64,000 bases of DNA. Origin: Mycolicibacterium neoaurum (GTDB lineage: Bacteria; Actinomycetota; Actinomycetes; Mycobacteriales; Mycobacteriaceae). The notes under the pieces were generated by a model that made no database searches, was not told the DNA's origin, and saw only the letters and a program-made list of their open reading frames with translations. The position numbers and the translations under genes were made by a program. The stretch spans positions 2,356,001 through 2,420,000 of the forward strand of contig NZ_JAQIIX010000002.1 of the NCBI RefSeq assembly GCF_036946495.1, given 5' to 3'. Shown piece by piece: positions 43,591 through 51,342 of the stretch (positions are counted from its first letter, which is position 1; each line of letters begins with the position of its first letter).

Positions 43591-44606
43591 GTCGGGGCGA
43601 GCCGCTGCTGGAGGTCACCGATCTGGTCAAGCATTTCCCGATCAAGGCCGGCGCGATCATCGAGCGTGAGGTGGCGCGGGTGCGGGCCGTCGACGGGGTG
43701 AGCTTGACCCTGCGCGAAGGCGAGACCTTAGGCCTGGTCGGCGAGTCCGGTTGTGGGAAGTCGACGCTGTGCCGGCTGATCCTGCAGCTGACGGCGCCCA
43801 CCTCGGGATCGGTGCGCTTCCGAGGTCAGGAACTGGTCGGCCGGTCCCGCCGGGATCTGCGGCCGATCCGCCGGGATATCCAGATGGTGTTCCAGGACCC
43901 GTATGCCTCGCTCAACCCGCGTAAGCGGATCGGTCAGATCATCGGGGATCCGATCGAGTTGCACGGGCTGGCCAGCGGCGGCGAGGTGAAGCGCCAGGTG
44001 CAGGACCTGCTGGACCGCGTGGGTTTGGCGCCCGAGCATTACAACCGGTTCCCGCATGAGTTCTCCGGCGGTCAGCGGCAACGCATCGGGATCGCCCGCG
44101 CGCTGGCCCTGCGGCCCAAGCTGATCATCGCCGATGAGCCGGTCTCCGCGCTCGATGTGTCGGTGCAGGCCCAGATCATCAACCTTTTCGAGGATCTGCA
44201 GGACGAGTTCGGTTTGTCGTATCTGTTCGTGGCGCATGATCTCGGCGTCGTGCGGCACGTATCGGACCGGGTGGCGGTGATGTACCTGGGCAAGATCGTC
44301 GAAACAGGTCCGGCCAGCGAGCTTTACGACCATCCGTTCCATCCGTACTCGGGGGCGCTGCTGTCTGCGGTCCCGATCCCCGACCCTCGCCGCAACGCCG
44401 CGCGCGAGCGCCTGATCCTCGACGGTGATGTGCCCAGCCCGATCGATCCGCCGTCGGGATGCCGCTTCCGCACCCGGTGCAGGTGGGCGACCGATATCTG
44501 TGCCGACGAGGAACCGGCGTTGCTCGAGCGGGAGCCGGCGCACGCGGCGGCCTGTCACCATCCGCGCAATATCGAGGCTGCCGTCGGGTCCGCGCCGGCT
44601 CAATAG
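43587..44606 (+). CDS. ABC importer ATPase, DppF type
   Basis: 339 residues from a GTG overlapping the DppD stop. Walker A is GESGCGKS, the signature is FSGGQRQR, Walker B is LIIADEPV, and the switch His is in VAHDLG. The C-terminal Cys motif (GCRFRTRCRWATDIC) is present. It pairs with DppD as the ATPase heterodimer, completing a five-gene importer with all parts intact. Confidence 0.92.
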   Translation: MSRGEPLLEVTDLVKHFPIKAGAIIEREVARVRAVDGVSLTLREGETLGLVGESGCGKSTLCRLILQLTAPTSGSVRFRGQELVGRSRRDLRPIRRDIQMVFQDPYASLNPRKRIGQIIGDPIELHGLASGGEVKRQVQDLLDRVGLAPEHYNRFPHEFSGGQRQRIGIARALALRPKLIIADEPVSALDVSVQAQIINLFEDLQDEFGLSYLFVAHDLGVVRHVSDRVAVMYLGKIVETGPASELYDHPFHPYSGALLSAVPIPDPRRNAARERLILDGDVPSPIDPPSGCRFRTRCRWATDICADEEPALLEREPAHAAACHHPRNIEAAVGSAPAQ

Positions 44607-44616
44607 ACTGAACGAC

Positions 44617-44901
44617 ATGTTCGATCGGCGGATCTTCAGCGACCCTCCGGTGCCACTGAGCGCGGCCCAGGAGCGCACGGCCAAGCATGCGGCGATGCGG
44701 GCGGCGCGGGAGGCGCGCCGCTCGTTGCGGACCGCGCGGGGGCAGTACCGGCGCTATCGGGCGGTTGCCGGGGACTGTTATCTGGATTGGCCGCGCTGGC
44801 ATGCGGAGTACCTGCAGGAGTACCGCGGCGGGCCGATGGTGGACGAGGGCGGGACCAGCGTCAGCACACCGTTGTACGGGGGAGGACTGGGCGCACCCTG
44901 A
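44617..44901 (+). CDS. Small hypothetical protein
   Basis: 94 residues, starting 10 bp after the ATPase gene, possibly in the same transcript. The N-terminal half is basic and helical (EARRSLRTARGQYRRYRAV), followed by an aromatic YLDWPRWHAEYLQEY segment and a Gly-rich tail. No signal or membrane helix. I do not recognise a family. Confidence 0.55.
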   Translation: MFDRRIFSDPPVPLSAAQERTAKHAAMRAAREARRSLRTARGQYRRYRAVAGDCYLDWPRWHAEYLQEYRGGPMVDEGGTSVSTPLYGGGLGAP

Positions 44902-44913
44902 CGATCTGCGTGT

Positions 44914-44944
44914 CCACTAAAGCAACAACTCGTTGCTATAGTGG
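44914..44944. promoter_or_regulatory. Palindromic operator upstream of the monooxygenase/TetR operon
   Basis: A 13-bp inverted repeat with one mismatch (CCACTAAAGCAAC and GTTGCTATAGTGG) around a 5-bp spacer. It ends 27 bp before the monooxygenase ATG and overlaps a TATAGT-like -10 element. The TetR gene two positions downstream is the likely binder. Confidence 0.75.
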
Positions 44945-44971
44945 ATTGTCTGCTGGTCAAAGGGGTTGACG

Positions 44972-46081
44972 ATGCGCATCTTGGTGAGCGGGGCTGGTGT
45001 AGCCGGTCTGAGTGCGGGGATAGATCTGGCGCGGGCTGGACACGATGTGGAGGTGATCGAGCGAGCCGATCATCTGCGGGTCAACGGCTCGCCGATCGAC
45101 GTTCGGGGTACTGCTCTCGACACGGCTCGCAGCATGGGCATTCTCGACGCCATACATGCACACCGCATCACGATGACCGAGCAGACGGCGTTCGTCGATT
45201 GGTCCGGTGCGGCCGTCGCCACCCTGGTGCGCGACGAGATCGACGAGTCACCCGAGGACGTCGAGATCCCTCGCGAGGATCTGATGAACATCCTGCGCGC
45301 GGCCCTGCCTGCGACGGTGGACCTGCGATTCCGGGAATCCGTCACGCGCCTGTACGACGACGGCGACCACGTGTCGGTCGGCTTCGCTTCCGGTCGCGAC
45401 GACGTCTACGACCTGGTGGTCGGCGCCGACGGCGTGCACTCGGCGGTGCGCCGACTGGTATTCGGACCGGAGGAGGAGTTCACCGAGCACCTCGGCATGT
45501 ACGTCGCGATTGCCGAGGCGCCCGAGCAATCGACGCCGGGCAACCGGACCTCCGAGGTGTTGAACCTGCCCGGCCTGATGGCCGGCGTGGCCCGCTACCG
45601 AGACAAAGCACTGGCGCTGTTCGAATTTCGATCCGAGCCGCTCTACTACGACTATCACGACCTCGACGCGCAGAAGCGCATTCTGGCCGACGCCTTCGCC
45701 GGTGTCGACGACTGGAAGGTGCGGGAGCTGATCGACGCGGCGAAACGCGATCCCGAGCTCTACTTCGACGCGCTCGCCCAGATAAAGATGCCGTCCTGGC
45801 ATCGCGGCCGGGTCGTCCTCATCGGTGATGCCGCGCATTGCGCGACGCCGATGGCCGGGCGGGGCACCTCGCTGGCCCTGCGCGGGGCATGGACGCTGAC
45901 CGAAGAGCTGCGCCGCAGCGCTGATCTCGGCGAGGTGTTCAGCAGCTACGAGCAGCGGATGCGTCCGGAAGTGGCCGCGGCCCAGGAATTCGCCTCCGTC
46001 GGAGCCGATATCGTGCTCCCCGCCACGTGGCAGGCCATCGAGGCGCGCAACGCCCGGCTGCGCGCGGCCCAACCGCTCTAG
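44972..46081 (+). CDS. FAD-dependent aromatic-type monooxygenase
   Basis: 369 residues. The N-terminal Rossmann motif is VSGAGVAGLSAGIDLARAG (GxGxxG), the middle region contains a DLVVGADGVHS motif (DG fingerprint), and the distal FAD motif is VVLIGDAAHCATPMAGRG. This is the PHBH/UbiH-type flavoprotein hydroxylase layout. An in-frame TTG at 44966 is an alternative start. It is followed after 1 bp by a TetR gene, so its substrate, perhaps an aromatic compound or antibiotic such as a tetracycline or rifamycin type, may be the inducer. Confidence 0.87.
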   Translation: MRILVSGAGVAGLSAGIDLARAGHDVEVIERADHLRVNGSPIDVRGTALDTARSMGILDAIHAHRITMTEQTAFVDWSGAAVATLVRDEIDESPEDVEIPREDLMNILRAALPATVDLRFRESVTRLYDDGDHVSVGFASGRDDVYDLVVGADGVHSAVRRLVFGPEEEFTEHLGMYVAIAEAPEQSTPGNRTSEVLNLPGLMAGVARYRDKALALFEFRSEPLYYDYHDLDAQKRILADAFAGVDDWKVRELIDAAKRDPELYFDALAQIKMPSWHRGRVVLIGDAAHCATPMAGRGTSLALRGAWTLTEELRRSADLGEVFSSYEQRMRPEVAAAQEFASVGADIVLPATWQAIEARNARLRAAQPL

Positions 46082-46082
46082 G

Positions 46083-46691
46083 GTGGCGAAGGTGGAAGAC
46101 AATGCCGGACCTGGCCGGCGTCCGGGCGGGCGCTCGGCCAGGGTTCGCCGGCAGATCATCGAGGTTGTCTTCGAACTCATCGCGCGAGACGGCATCGGGG
46201 GCTTGAGTTACGAACAGATCGCCGAGCGCGCCGGGGTCAACAAGACGACCGTGTACCGCAATTGGCCGGATCGAGCGACGCTGATCGCCGATGCGCTTGT
46301 CAGCTTCGGCGAAGATGTGGCGCCCCTGCATGATTCGGGTGATCTCGCCGCGGATATCACCGATTTCCTCGACGACCTCGCCGTAGCAACCGAAAGTCCG
46401 CGCGGGCGGGCCGTGCTGAACATCGTGACCGCAGCGCGGGACAACCCCGAGCTGCGGGCCGTCGTGGACGAGGTGTTCGACCGTCGTGTGGAGATGGTGA
46501 AGGACCGGTTGCAGGCGTCGGTGGATCGCGGTGAACTACCCGCGGCCGACCTCGCGCTGCTCGCCGCGATGCTTGCGGGCCCGGTGCAATTGTTCGCCAG
46601 CCGTGGCGTCCGCACCTTCACCAGGGACGACGCCCGCCGGGTGACGGCGATCGTTCTTGCCGGCGTGCGTGCCACAGCTAAAACGCTATGA
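46083..46691 (+). CDS. TetR-family regulator of the monooxygenase operon
   Basis: 202 residues from GTG. The helix-turn-helix is clear (IIEVVFELIARDGIGGLSYE, then IAERAGVNKTTVYRNWPDRA), with a TetR_C-type C-terminal domain. It lies inside the operon it probably represses through the palindrome at 44914-44944. Its stop overlaps the next start by 4 bases. Confidence 0.9.
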   Translation: MAKVEDNAGPGRRPGGRSARVRRQIIEVVFELIARDGIGGLSYEQIAERAGVNKTTVYRNWPDRATLIADALVSFGEDVAPLHDSGDLAADITDFLDDLAVATESPRGRAVLNIVTAARDNPELRAVVDEVFDRRVEMVKDRLQASVDRGELPAADLALLAAMLAGPVQLFASRGVRTFTRDDARRVTAIVLAGVRATAKTL

Positions 46692-48063
46692 GCGAGAGGG
46701 GTACAGCCGCCGAGATCGTCGGCGAACTCATCGACATCGTCGGGCGCGCGCACGTCCTCACCGATCCCGAGACGATCGCCGGTTATCGGACCGATTGGAC
46801 GGGGAGATTCCAGGGTCACACCGATGTCGTGGTGCGGCCGGCCGACACCGCGGAAGTGGCTGCCGTCCTTGCCATCTGTGAGGAGCGCGGCGTACCGGTG
46901 GTACCCCAGGGCGGTAACACCGGTCTGGTCGGTGGGTCGGTACCGATGCACGGCGAACTCGTGTTGAGCACGCGACGTCTCAGCGAGATCGAGCATGTCG
47001 ATCCCGTCGGTCGCACGCTGGCGGCGGGCGCCGGGGTGACCGTCGCGCGGGCCCAACAAGCGGCCCGAGAGCACGGACTCGATCTCGGTGTGGACCTCGC
47101 CTCCCGCGATTCGGCCACCCTCGGCGGCATCGTAAGCACGCCGGTGGGGTGCGCGTCATCAAGAACGGCGGCACACGTGCCCAGTTGCTCGGTGTCGAGG
47201 CGGTCCGCTCCGACGGGTCCGTCGTGACCCGATGGAAGGAGCTGACCAAGGACAACGTCGGCTATGACCTGCCCGGTCTGCTGGCCGGATCGGAGGGAAC
47301 CCTCGCCGTCATCACCCGGGTGCTGATGCGGCTGGTGGTGCCCGCACCGCAGACGGTGGTGGCGCTGGTGGCCGTGCGGTCGGTGGACGCGGCGCTGGTG
47401 TTGTTGGACCGGGTGCAGCGCCACGGCCTTCGGCTGGAGGCCGCGGAGTTCATGACCGCGGCGGGAGTCGACCTGGTGTGCAGCCACACCGGACTCCGTT
47501 CGCCGTTCGATGACGATGCGCCGATCTATCTGCTGTTGGAGGTGCCGGGGGCGGGTGAGGCGGAGAACGCGTTGTCGACGCTGTTCGCCGAGGACACCGA
47601 CGCGGTCCTGGACGCCACCTTGGAGACGGGTCCCGCGCGCACGTTGTGGCAGTACCGCGAGCGGCACACCGAGTCGATCTCGGCGGAATCACGCACGCCG
47701 GCAGTCAAATTGGATGTGTCGGTGCCGCTGCGAGTACTCGCGGACTTTTACGACACGCTGTGTTCCCGGTTGGGGGCCGAGCATCCCGACGTTCGCGCGA
47801 TCTGCTTCGGGCATATCGCCGATGGCAATGTCCACGTCAACGTGCTCGACGTGCCGATCGAAAAGCAGTACGCCATCACCGATCTCGTGCTGCGGCTGGT
47901 GGCCGACTACCAGGGCAGTATCAGCGCCGAACACGGTATCGGGCACGCGAAGGCGGCGTGGATGGCGCTGGGGCGCAGCGCGACCGATATCGACACCATG
48001 AAGCGGATCCGAGCGGCCTTCGATCCGGCTGGGATATTGAACCCGCACGTGCTGCCGCGGTGA
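46688..48063 (+). pseudogene. FAD-linked oxidase (GlcD/D-lactate dehydrogenase type), frameshifted
   Basis: Two frames together encode one complete FAD_binding_4/FAD-oxidase_C protein of about 455 residues. The first frame (to about 47140) has the PCMH-type VVPQGGNTGLVGGSVP FAD motif; the second resumes at VIKNGGTRAQLLGVEAV and runs to the C-terminal FGHIADGNVHVNVL and SAEHGIGHAK motifs. Near 47138-47141 the family's usual STNAGG reads STPV. The sequence fits loss of four bases (AACG) between ACG repeats. It is therefore probably inactive, unless this is a sequencing error. It ends the monooxygenase operon. Confidence 0.8.
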
Positions 48064-48380
48064 TCGGCTTCCCGGCGTCCGGGAATTGGCAGACCTTGAA
48101 CATGGAGTAGCCCGGAACGCGCAATGCTTGAAATTGCATGCATAAGCCTCGACGTCGAACCGGGTAGCGCCGCGCAACGCCTTAAGCATGGAATCGCAAG
48201 CCTAAGGAGTGCGGCAATGCGTGGTCTCCAGGACCGTCGACGCCGTTGTCGACGCCGCGGAGCCTTGGCGGGCGCGATGTGAGCAGATCGGTTTCGGTGA
48301 TCGATGAACGGGGCTTCTTGCCAAGATGCTTACGAGACTCGACCGCCAGAAGTGGTTGCTCGCGCTTCCGTTGAGCGTCT
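48064..48380. other. Intergenic stretch before the integrated element
   Basis: About 317 bp between the FAD-oxidase end and the left attachment core. It is the chromosomal flank originally downstream of the tRNA-Gly 3' end. It has short repeated words (GCAATGC, CTTAAGC and the like) but no reading frame or stable hairpin that I would defend. Confidence 0.4.
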
Positions 48381-48422
48381 GTGGAGCCGATGACGGGAAT
48401 CGAACCCGCGTATTCAGCTTGG
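48381..48422. repeat. Left attachment core (attL)
   Basis: Exact 42-bp copy of 63285-63326. It covers the CCA end, acceptor 3' strand, T arm, variable region and anticodon loop of the tRNA-Gly, i.e. the original chromosomal 3' end left behind by integration. Confidence 0.92.
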
Positions 48423-48537
48423 AGGTGTTGCGTTTGTAGAAGTCTCTCAAAGTGTCCAGACATGTTGTGTATCAGTCTGATCCGTGAGTTCATGATGCAC
48501 TCAGGTCCGCGGTAGTATGCCTTGATTTGTGAACGTT

Positions 48538-48555
48538 TCTACGGGGAAAATACGG
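48538..48555 (+). repeat. Probable integrase arm-type site, left
   Basis: TCTACGGGGAAAATACGG lies 115 bp inside the element from the attL core. The same 18-bp word with one change occurs in the same orientation near the other core (63210-63227). In the excised circle the two would flank attP, as arm sites of tyrosine integrases do. Confidence 0.6.
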
Positions 48556-48572
48556 AGCGGCTGCAATCTGTA

Positions 48573-48592
48573 TGACGCGACAAGTAGCGTCA
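48573..48592. promoter_or_regulatory. Inverted repeat before the left-end HTH gene
   Basis: TGACGC and GCGTCA flank an 8-bp spacer, ending 4 bp before the ATG at 48597. It probably is a binding site controlling, or bound by, that small protein. Confidence 0.4.
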
Positions 48593-48596
48593 AAGT

Positions 48597-48887
48597 ATGC
48601 CGATCAGAACGTTCAGCCTTGATGAATATGCCGACGCCTTGCTCGGCGGACACAGTCCACATGAAGTGCAGTGGCTGATCAAACGCCTCCGCGGAGAGAG
48701 AGAACCAACCCTCCCTGGGTACAAGGCGGGGCGCCGGTGGCGCGCGACAGCGGCCGATATCGAGAAGGCCATCGAGCTGTTGCGGCCGCCGCACCAACGG
48801 CTCCCCGAGCTGCCGCGCGCATCCTCGATGACCCCCACCTCGCGTCGGCGGCTTCTTAGACAGCCATCGTCTGGACCATCGGAGTAA
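48597..48887 (+). CDS. Small phage HTH protein near attL
   Basis: 96 residues. The central part (YADALLGGHSPHEVQWLIKRL, then TLPGYKAGRRWRATAADIEKAIELL) looks like the compact winged-helix/excisionase-type DNA-binding fold found in mycobacteriophages. It is the only rightward gene at the left end and sits next to the core and an arm site. It may be a recombination directionality factor or regulator; an excisionase-like protein also exists at 61183-61368, so which one drives excision is open. Confidence 0.55.
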   Translation: MPIRTFSLDEYADALLGGHSPHEVQWLIKRLRGEREPTLPGYKAGRRWRATAADIEKAIELLRPPHQRLPELPRASSMTPTSRRRLLRQPSSGPSE

Positions 48888-49036
48888 GCACACCGCATCG
48901 CCGACATCTAGGACATCTAGTTTGCTGGAGCTTCGGAACCGATACAAAACACCAGCTCAGCGCCGACATTTGCTGTGCAGGCCGGAAAGTGTGTAACCCG
49001 TACAGATCCAAATCATCAGAGCGTTGCGGTACGGGG

Positions 49037-49082
49037 CAGACACCGCCGGGGGAACTCCCACCCCTCCCCTATGGGGTGTCTG
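49037..49082 (-). terminator. Candidate terminator of the leftward operon
   Basis: CAGACACC and GGTGTCTG pair around an inner segment that itself has G-run/C-run pairing (GGGG with CCCC). It lies 20 bp beyond the stop of the HNH gene, the last gene of the operon. Confidence 0.45.
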
Positions 49083-49101
49083 TTGAGTGGACATCCTTGG
49101 T

Positions 49102-49455
49102 TCATGTACGCCGACGGTCGGTGGTGCGGCCCTTGTGTTCGTTGCAGGCTCGGCAGGCGGCGCGGAGGTTCTTCGGGTCGAGTGCGAGGTCTGGTCGCTG
49201 GACAGCGGGGATGATCTTGTCGACGGTGGTGGCGTGGCCGGTGCAGATGTCGGTGTATTGGATTTGGCATTGGTGGCCGTCTCGGTCGAGGATCTTGGGT
49301 GCGAGTTTCTTCCAGTCGGTCGTGACGGTGATGCGGCTTGATGCGGTGCGTTCGCCTCTCCAGTGCACGGTGTGCGTTGGGCAGTACTTGCCGGTGGTGA
49401 TGAGCTCGTCGCAGGTGCCGTTGGCGCCGGGACAGCGGCGTGGTGCTCGGGGCAT
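49102..49455 (-). CDS. HNH endonuclease
   Basis: 117 residues from an ATG at 49455 with GAGGAG upstream. An N-terminal zinc-type CPGANGTCDELITTGKYCPTH segment is followed by an HNH core (DRDGHQCQIQYTDICTGHATTVDKI, split here: catalytic region TVDKIIPAVQRPDLALDPKN and RAACRACNEHKG). The usual H of the HNH beta-strand reads as D in TVDKI. Phage HNH proteins commonly act with terminase in packaging; no terminase is present here, so it may cooperate with a helper's. Confidence 0.8.
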   Translation of the reverse strand: MPRAPRRCPGANGTCDELITTGKYCPTHTVHWRGERTASSRITVTTDWKKLAPKILDRDGHQCQIQYTDICTGHATTVDKIIPAVQRPDLALDPKNLRAACRACNEHKGRTTDRRRT

Positions 49456-49499
49456 CAGAATCTCCTCATCTTCGGAGCCAGCGCATTGCGCCATGACAC

Positions 49500-51326
49500 C
49501 TAAACCATCACACGACGTGCCCGTAGATAGGAGCCGGTTTTTACCGTGGTTGGCGTGGCGTCCGATGCTCCCTGTGCCCACCGCAGATTGAGAGTCCCTG
49601 CCGTGGTGATGGTGACCATTCCCTCGATCGTCACCGCGCCGATGGTTCCCGCACCGAGTGCGCCGACCGTGAGGGACTGGTTGAACTGCGCGGCGATCGG
49701 GACGAAGCTTGACGCTGACGTGGATGCGTTCGACGCCGCGGGGCCCAGCGCGCGCCAGTAGCCTGTGGGGCTCGCCGGGGTGGCCAATCTGACCGTGATG
49801 TCGCCGGACTGCGCGCCGTCAACAAATAGCATTCCGGCGATCTCCCACACCTCGCCGACGGCGACCGGGAACTGCAGGTCCGTGTCATCGACCAGGGTGA
49901 CTGACGAAGTGACGGACTGGTCAGAGGTTTTGTAGCGGTTGAAGAATCCGAGTTCGACTTTAGTTCCGGGGCCCAGGTGTAGCGTTCCTTGGCCGTTCTG
50001 GTCGGCGCGGCGGCAGGAGTTGTCGGAGAACAGGATGTCGACGTTGGCTGTGCCGTTCTCGTAGTAGCAGTAGGACTGTCGGTTGAGGCTGGCGTTGAAA
50101 AAGTTGTTGCCCTTGATGACAACCGACGTGCACGTGTCTACGGCGATACCGGCGCCGTTGAGGCCTGCTCCGCCGTTGTAGTTGTTCGTCCGGATGATGT
50201 TGTCGGACACTGTGCAGTTGGCGGCGGAGAACATGTAGATGCCTTGGTTGCCGTTGTCCCAGATGTCGTTTCCGAGGAAAAGGTGCCCTCGGTTGGTTCC
50301 GGACTTGCAGCGTATTCCTGCGCCGTTATGCTGGGTTTCGATGTAGCAGTTGACGACTCGGCAACCGGCGGCGGACTGAAATGTGATTCCGTCGCGGTCT
50401 CCAGATCCGGCTGTCCCATTGCCCCAGATGTGACAGCCCATGATGGAAACGTCACCGGCAGAGCACATGATGCCCGACAGGCCGTTCTGGTCGATGTAGG
50501 AGTTGGCCAGCATCGAATCGGTCGCACTGCCGTAAAACCGCATTCCGTAACCGGTGTTGGCGCGGGATTCGCAGTGGACGATGGTGGAGGATACTGTCGG
50601 GCCGGAGCATTCGAAAGCGTATCCGTCGCCGTTGAAGGACTCGACCCAGACGTTGTCCAGGAGAAAGTAGTTCACCGGCGCGGCCGAGCTGGTGACGAGA
50701 CCACGGGAGGGGCCAGACTGGCCGGCCTTATTGCCTGACAGGGTCAGATCACGCACGGTGATCTGAGTGTTGGCAAGGGTCAACATGTCGGCATTCGAAC
50801 CGTTGCGCAGGTAGAGCTGAGCTGGCGAGTTGTACGGCTGTGCGCGGCCGGAGCATCCGAAGATCGTCACGGACGGGGTGTCGACGACGTGCCCGCCGTT
50901 GGTCATGTATCGGCCGACGGGGAAGTAGAGGGTTTCTCCAGGTATGAGTGCGGCGAGTGCTGCGTTGATTGCGACGGTGTCGTTGGTAACTCCGTCGCCT
51001 TTGGCGCCGTAGTCCCTGACGTTTCGTAGGAGTTCACCGCGACCAATTGCGGCAAGATAGTCCCGCGCGTCTTCGGCGTTCTTGGCGGTGAATACCTGGC
51101 CGCCGATAGTGGACCCACCGAGGGCTGTTGCGCCCGACTCTGACACCTCGGCGCGCGTGATCTCGTAGTCGAGATCGTTGTAATGGTGCAGCCCATCACC
51201 GACCTTCTCGCGGCCGGTGTCAGTCTCGCGAATCCGCTCCCCCTGCAACGGAATAGCATTCTCCAGCGCGAGAGCGGCGGCGGTGCGTTGGTACGGCATG
51301 ATCCGGTACCGGCGAATAGGAGTCAC
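49500..51326 (-). CDS. Right-handed beta-helix tailspike/tail-tip-like protein
   Basis: 608 residues from a GTG at 51326. An N-terminal adaptor-like segment (ALENAIPLQGERIRETDT) is followed by NVRDYGAKGDGVTNDTVAIN, the classic start of pectate-lyase-fold phage proteins. Many beta-helix rungs with Asn/Gly ladders follow (SYIDQNGLSGIMCSAGDVSI, DIWDNGNQGIYMFSAANC). A C-terminal beta domain ends the protein. Such proteins bind or cut surface polysaccharide at the tail tip. It follows the tape-measure gene by 16 bp. Confidence 0.82.
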   Translation of the reverse strand: MTPIRRYRIMPYQRTAAALALENAIPLQGERIRETDTGREKVGDGLHHYNDLDYEITRAEVSESGATALGGSTIGGQVFTAKNAEDARDYLAAIGRGELLRNVRDYGAKGDGVTNDTVAINAALAALIPGETLYFPVGRYMTNGGHVVDTPSVTIFGCSGRAQPYNSPAQLYLRNGSNADMLTLANTQITVRDLTLSGNKAGQSGPSRGLVTSSAAPVNYFLLDNVWVESFNGDGYAFECSGPTVSSTIVHCESRANTGYGMRFYGSATDSMLANSYIDQNGLSGIMCSAGDVSIMGCHIWGNGTAGSGDRDGITFQSAAGCRVVNCYIETQHNGAGIRCKSGTNRGHLFLGNDIWDNGNQGIYMFSAANCTVSDNIIRTNNYNGGAGLNGAGIAVDTCTSVVIKGNNFFNASLNRQSYCYYENGTANVDILFSDNSCRRADQNGQGTLHLGPGTKVELGFFNRYKTSDQSVTSSVTLVDDTDLQFPVAVGEVWEIAGMLFVDGAQSGDITVRLATPASPTGYWRALGPAASNASTSASSFVPIAAQFNQSLTVGALGAGTIGAVTIEGMVTITTAGTLNLRWAQGASDATPTTVKTGSYLRARRVMV

Positions 51327-51342
51327 GGTCTCTTCTGCTTTC

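Noticed and set aside
48381..48422. A second, partial tRNA gene at the left element boundary
   Set aside because: It is only the 3' half of tRNA-Gly with no 5' acceptor strand or D arm, and is explained as attL.
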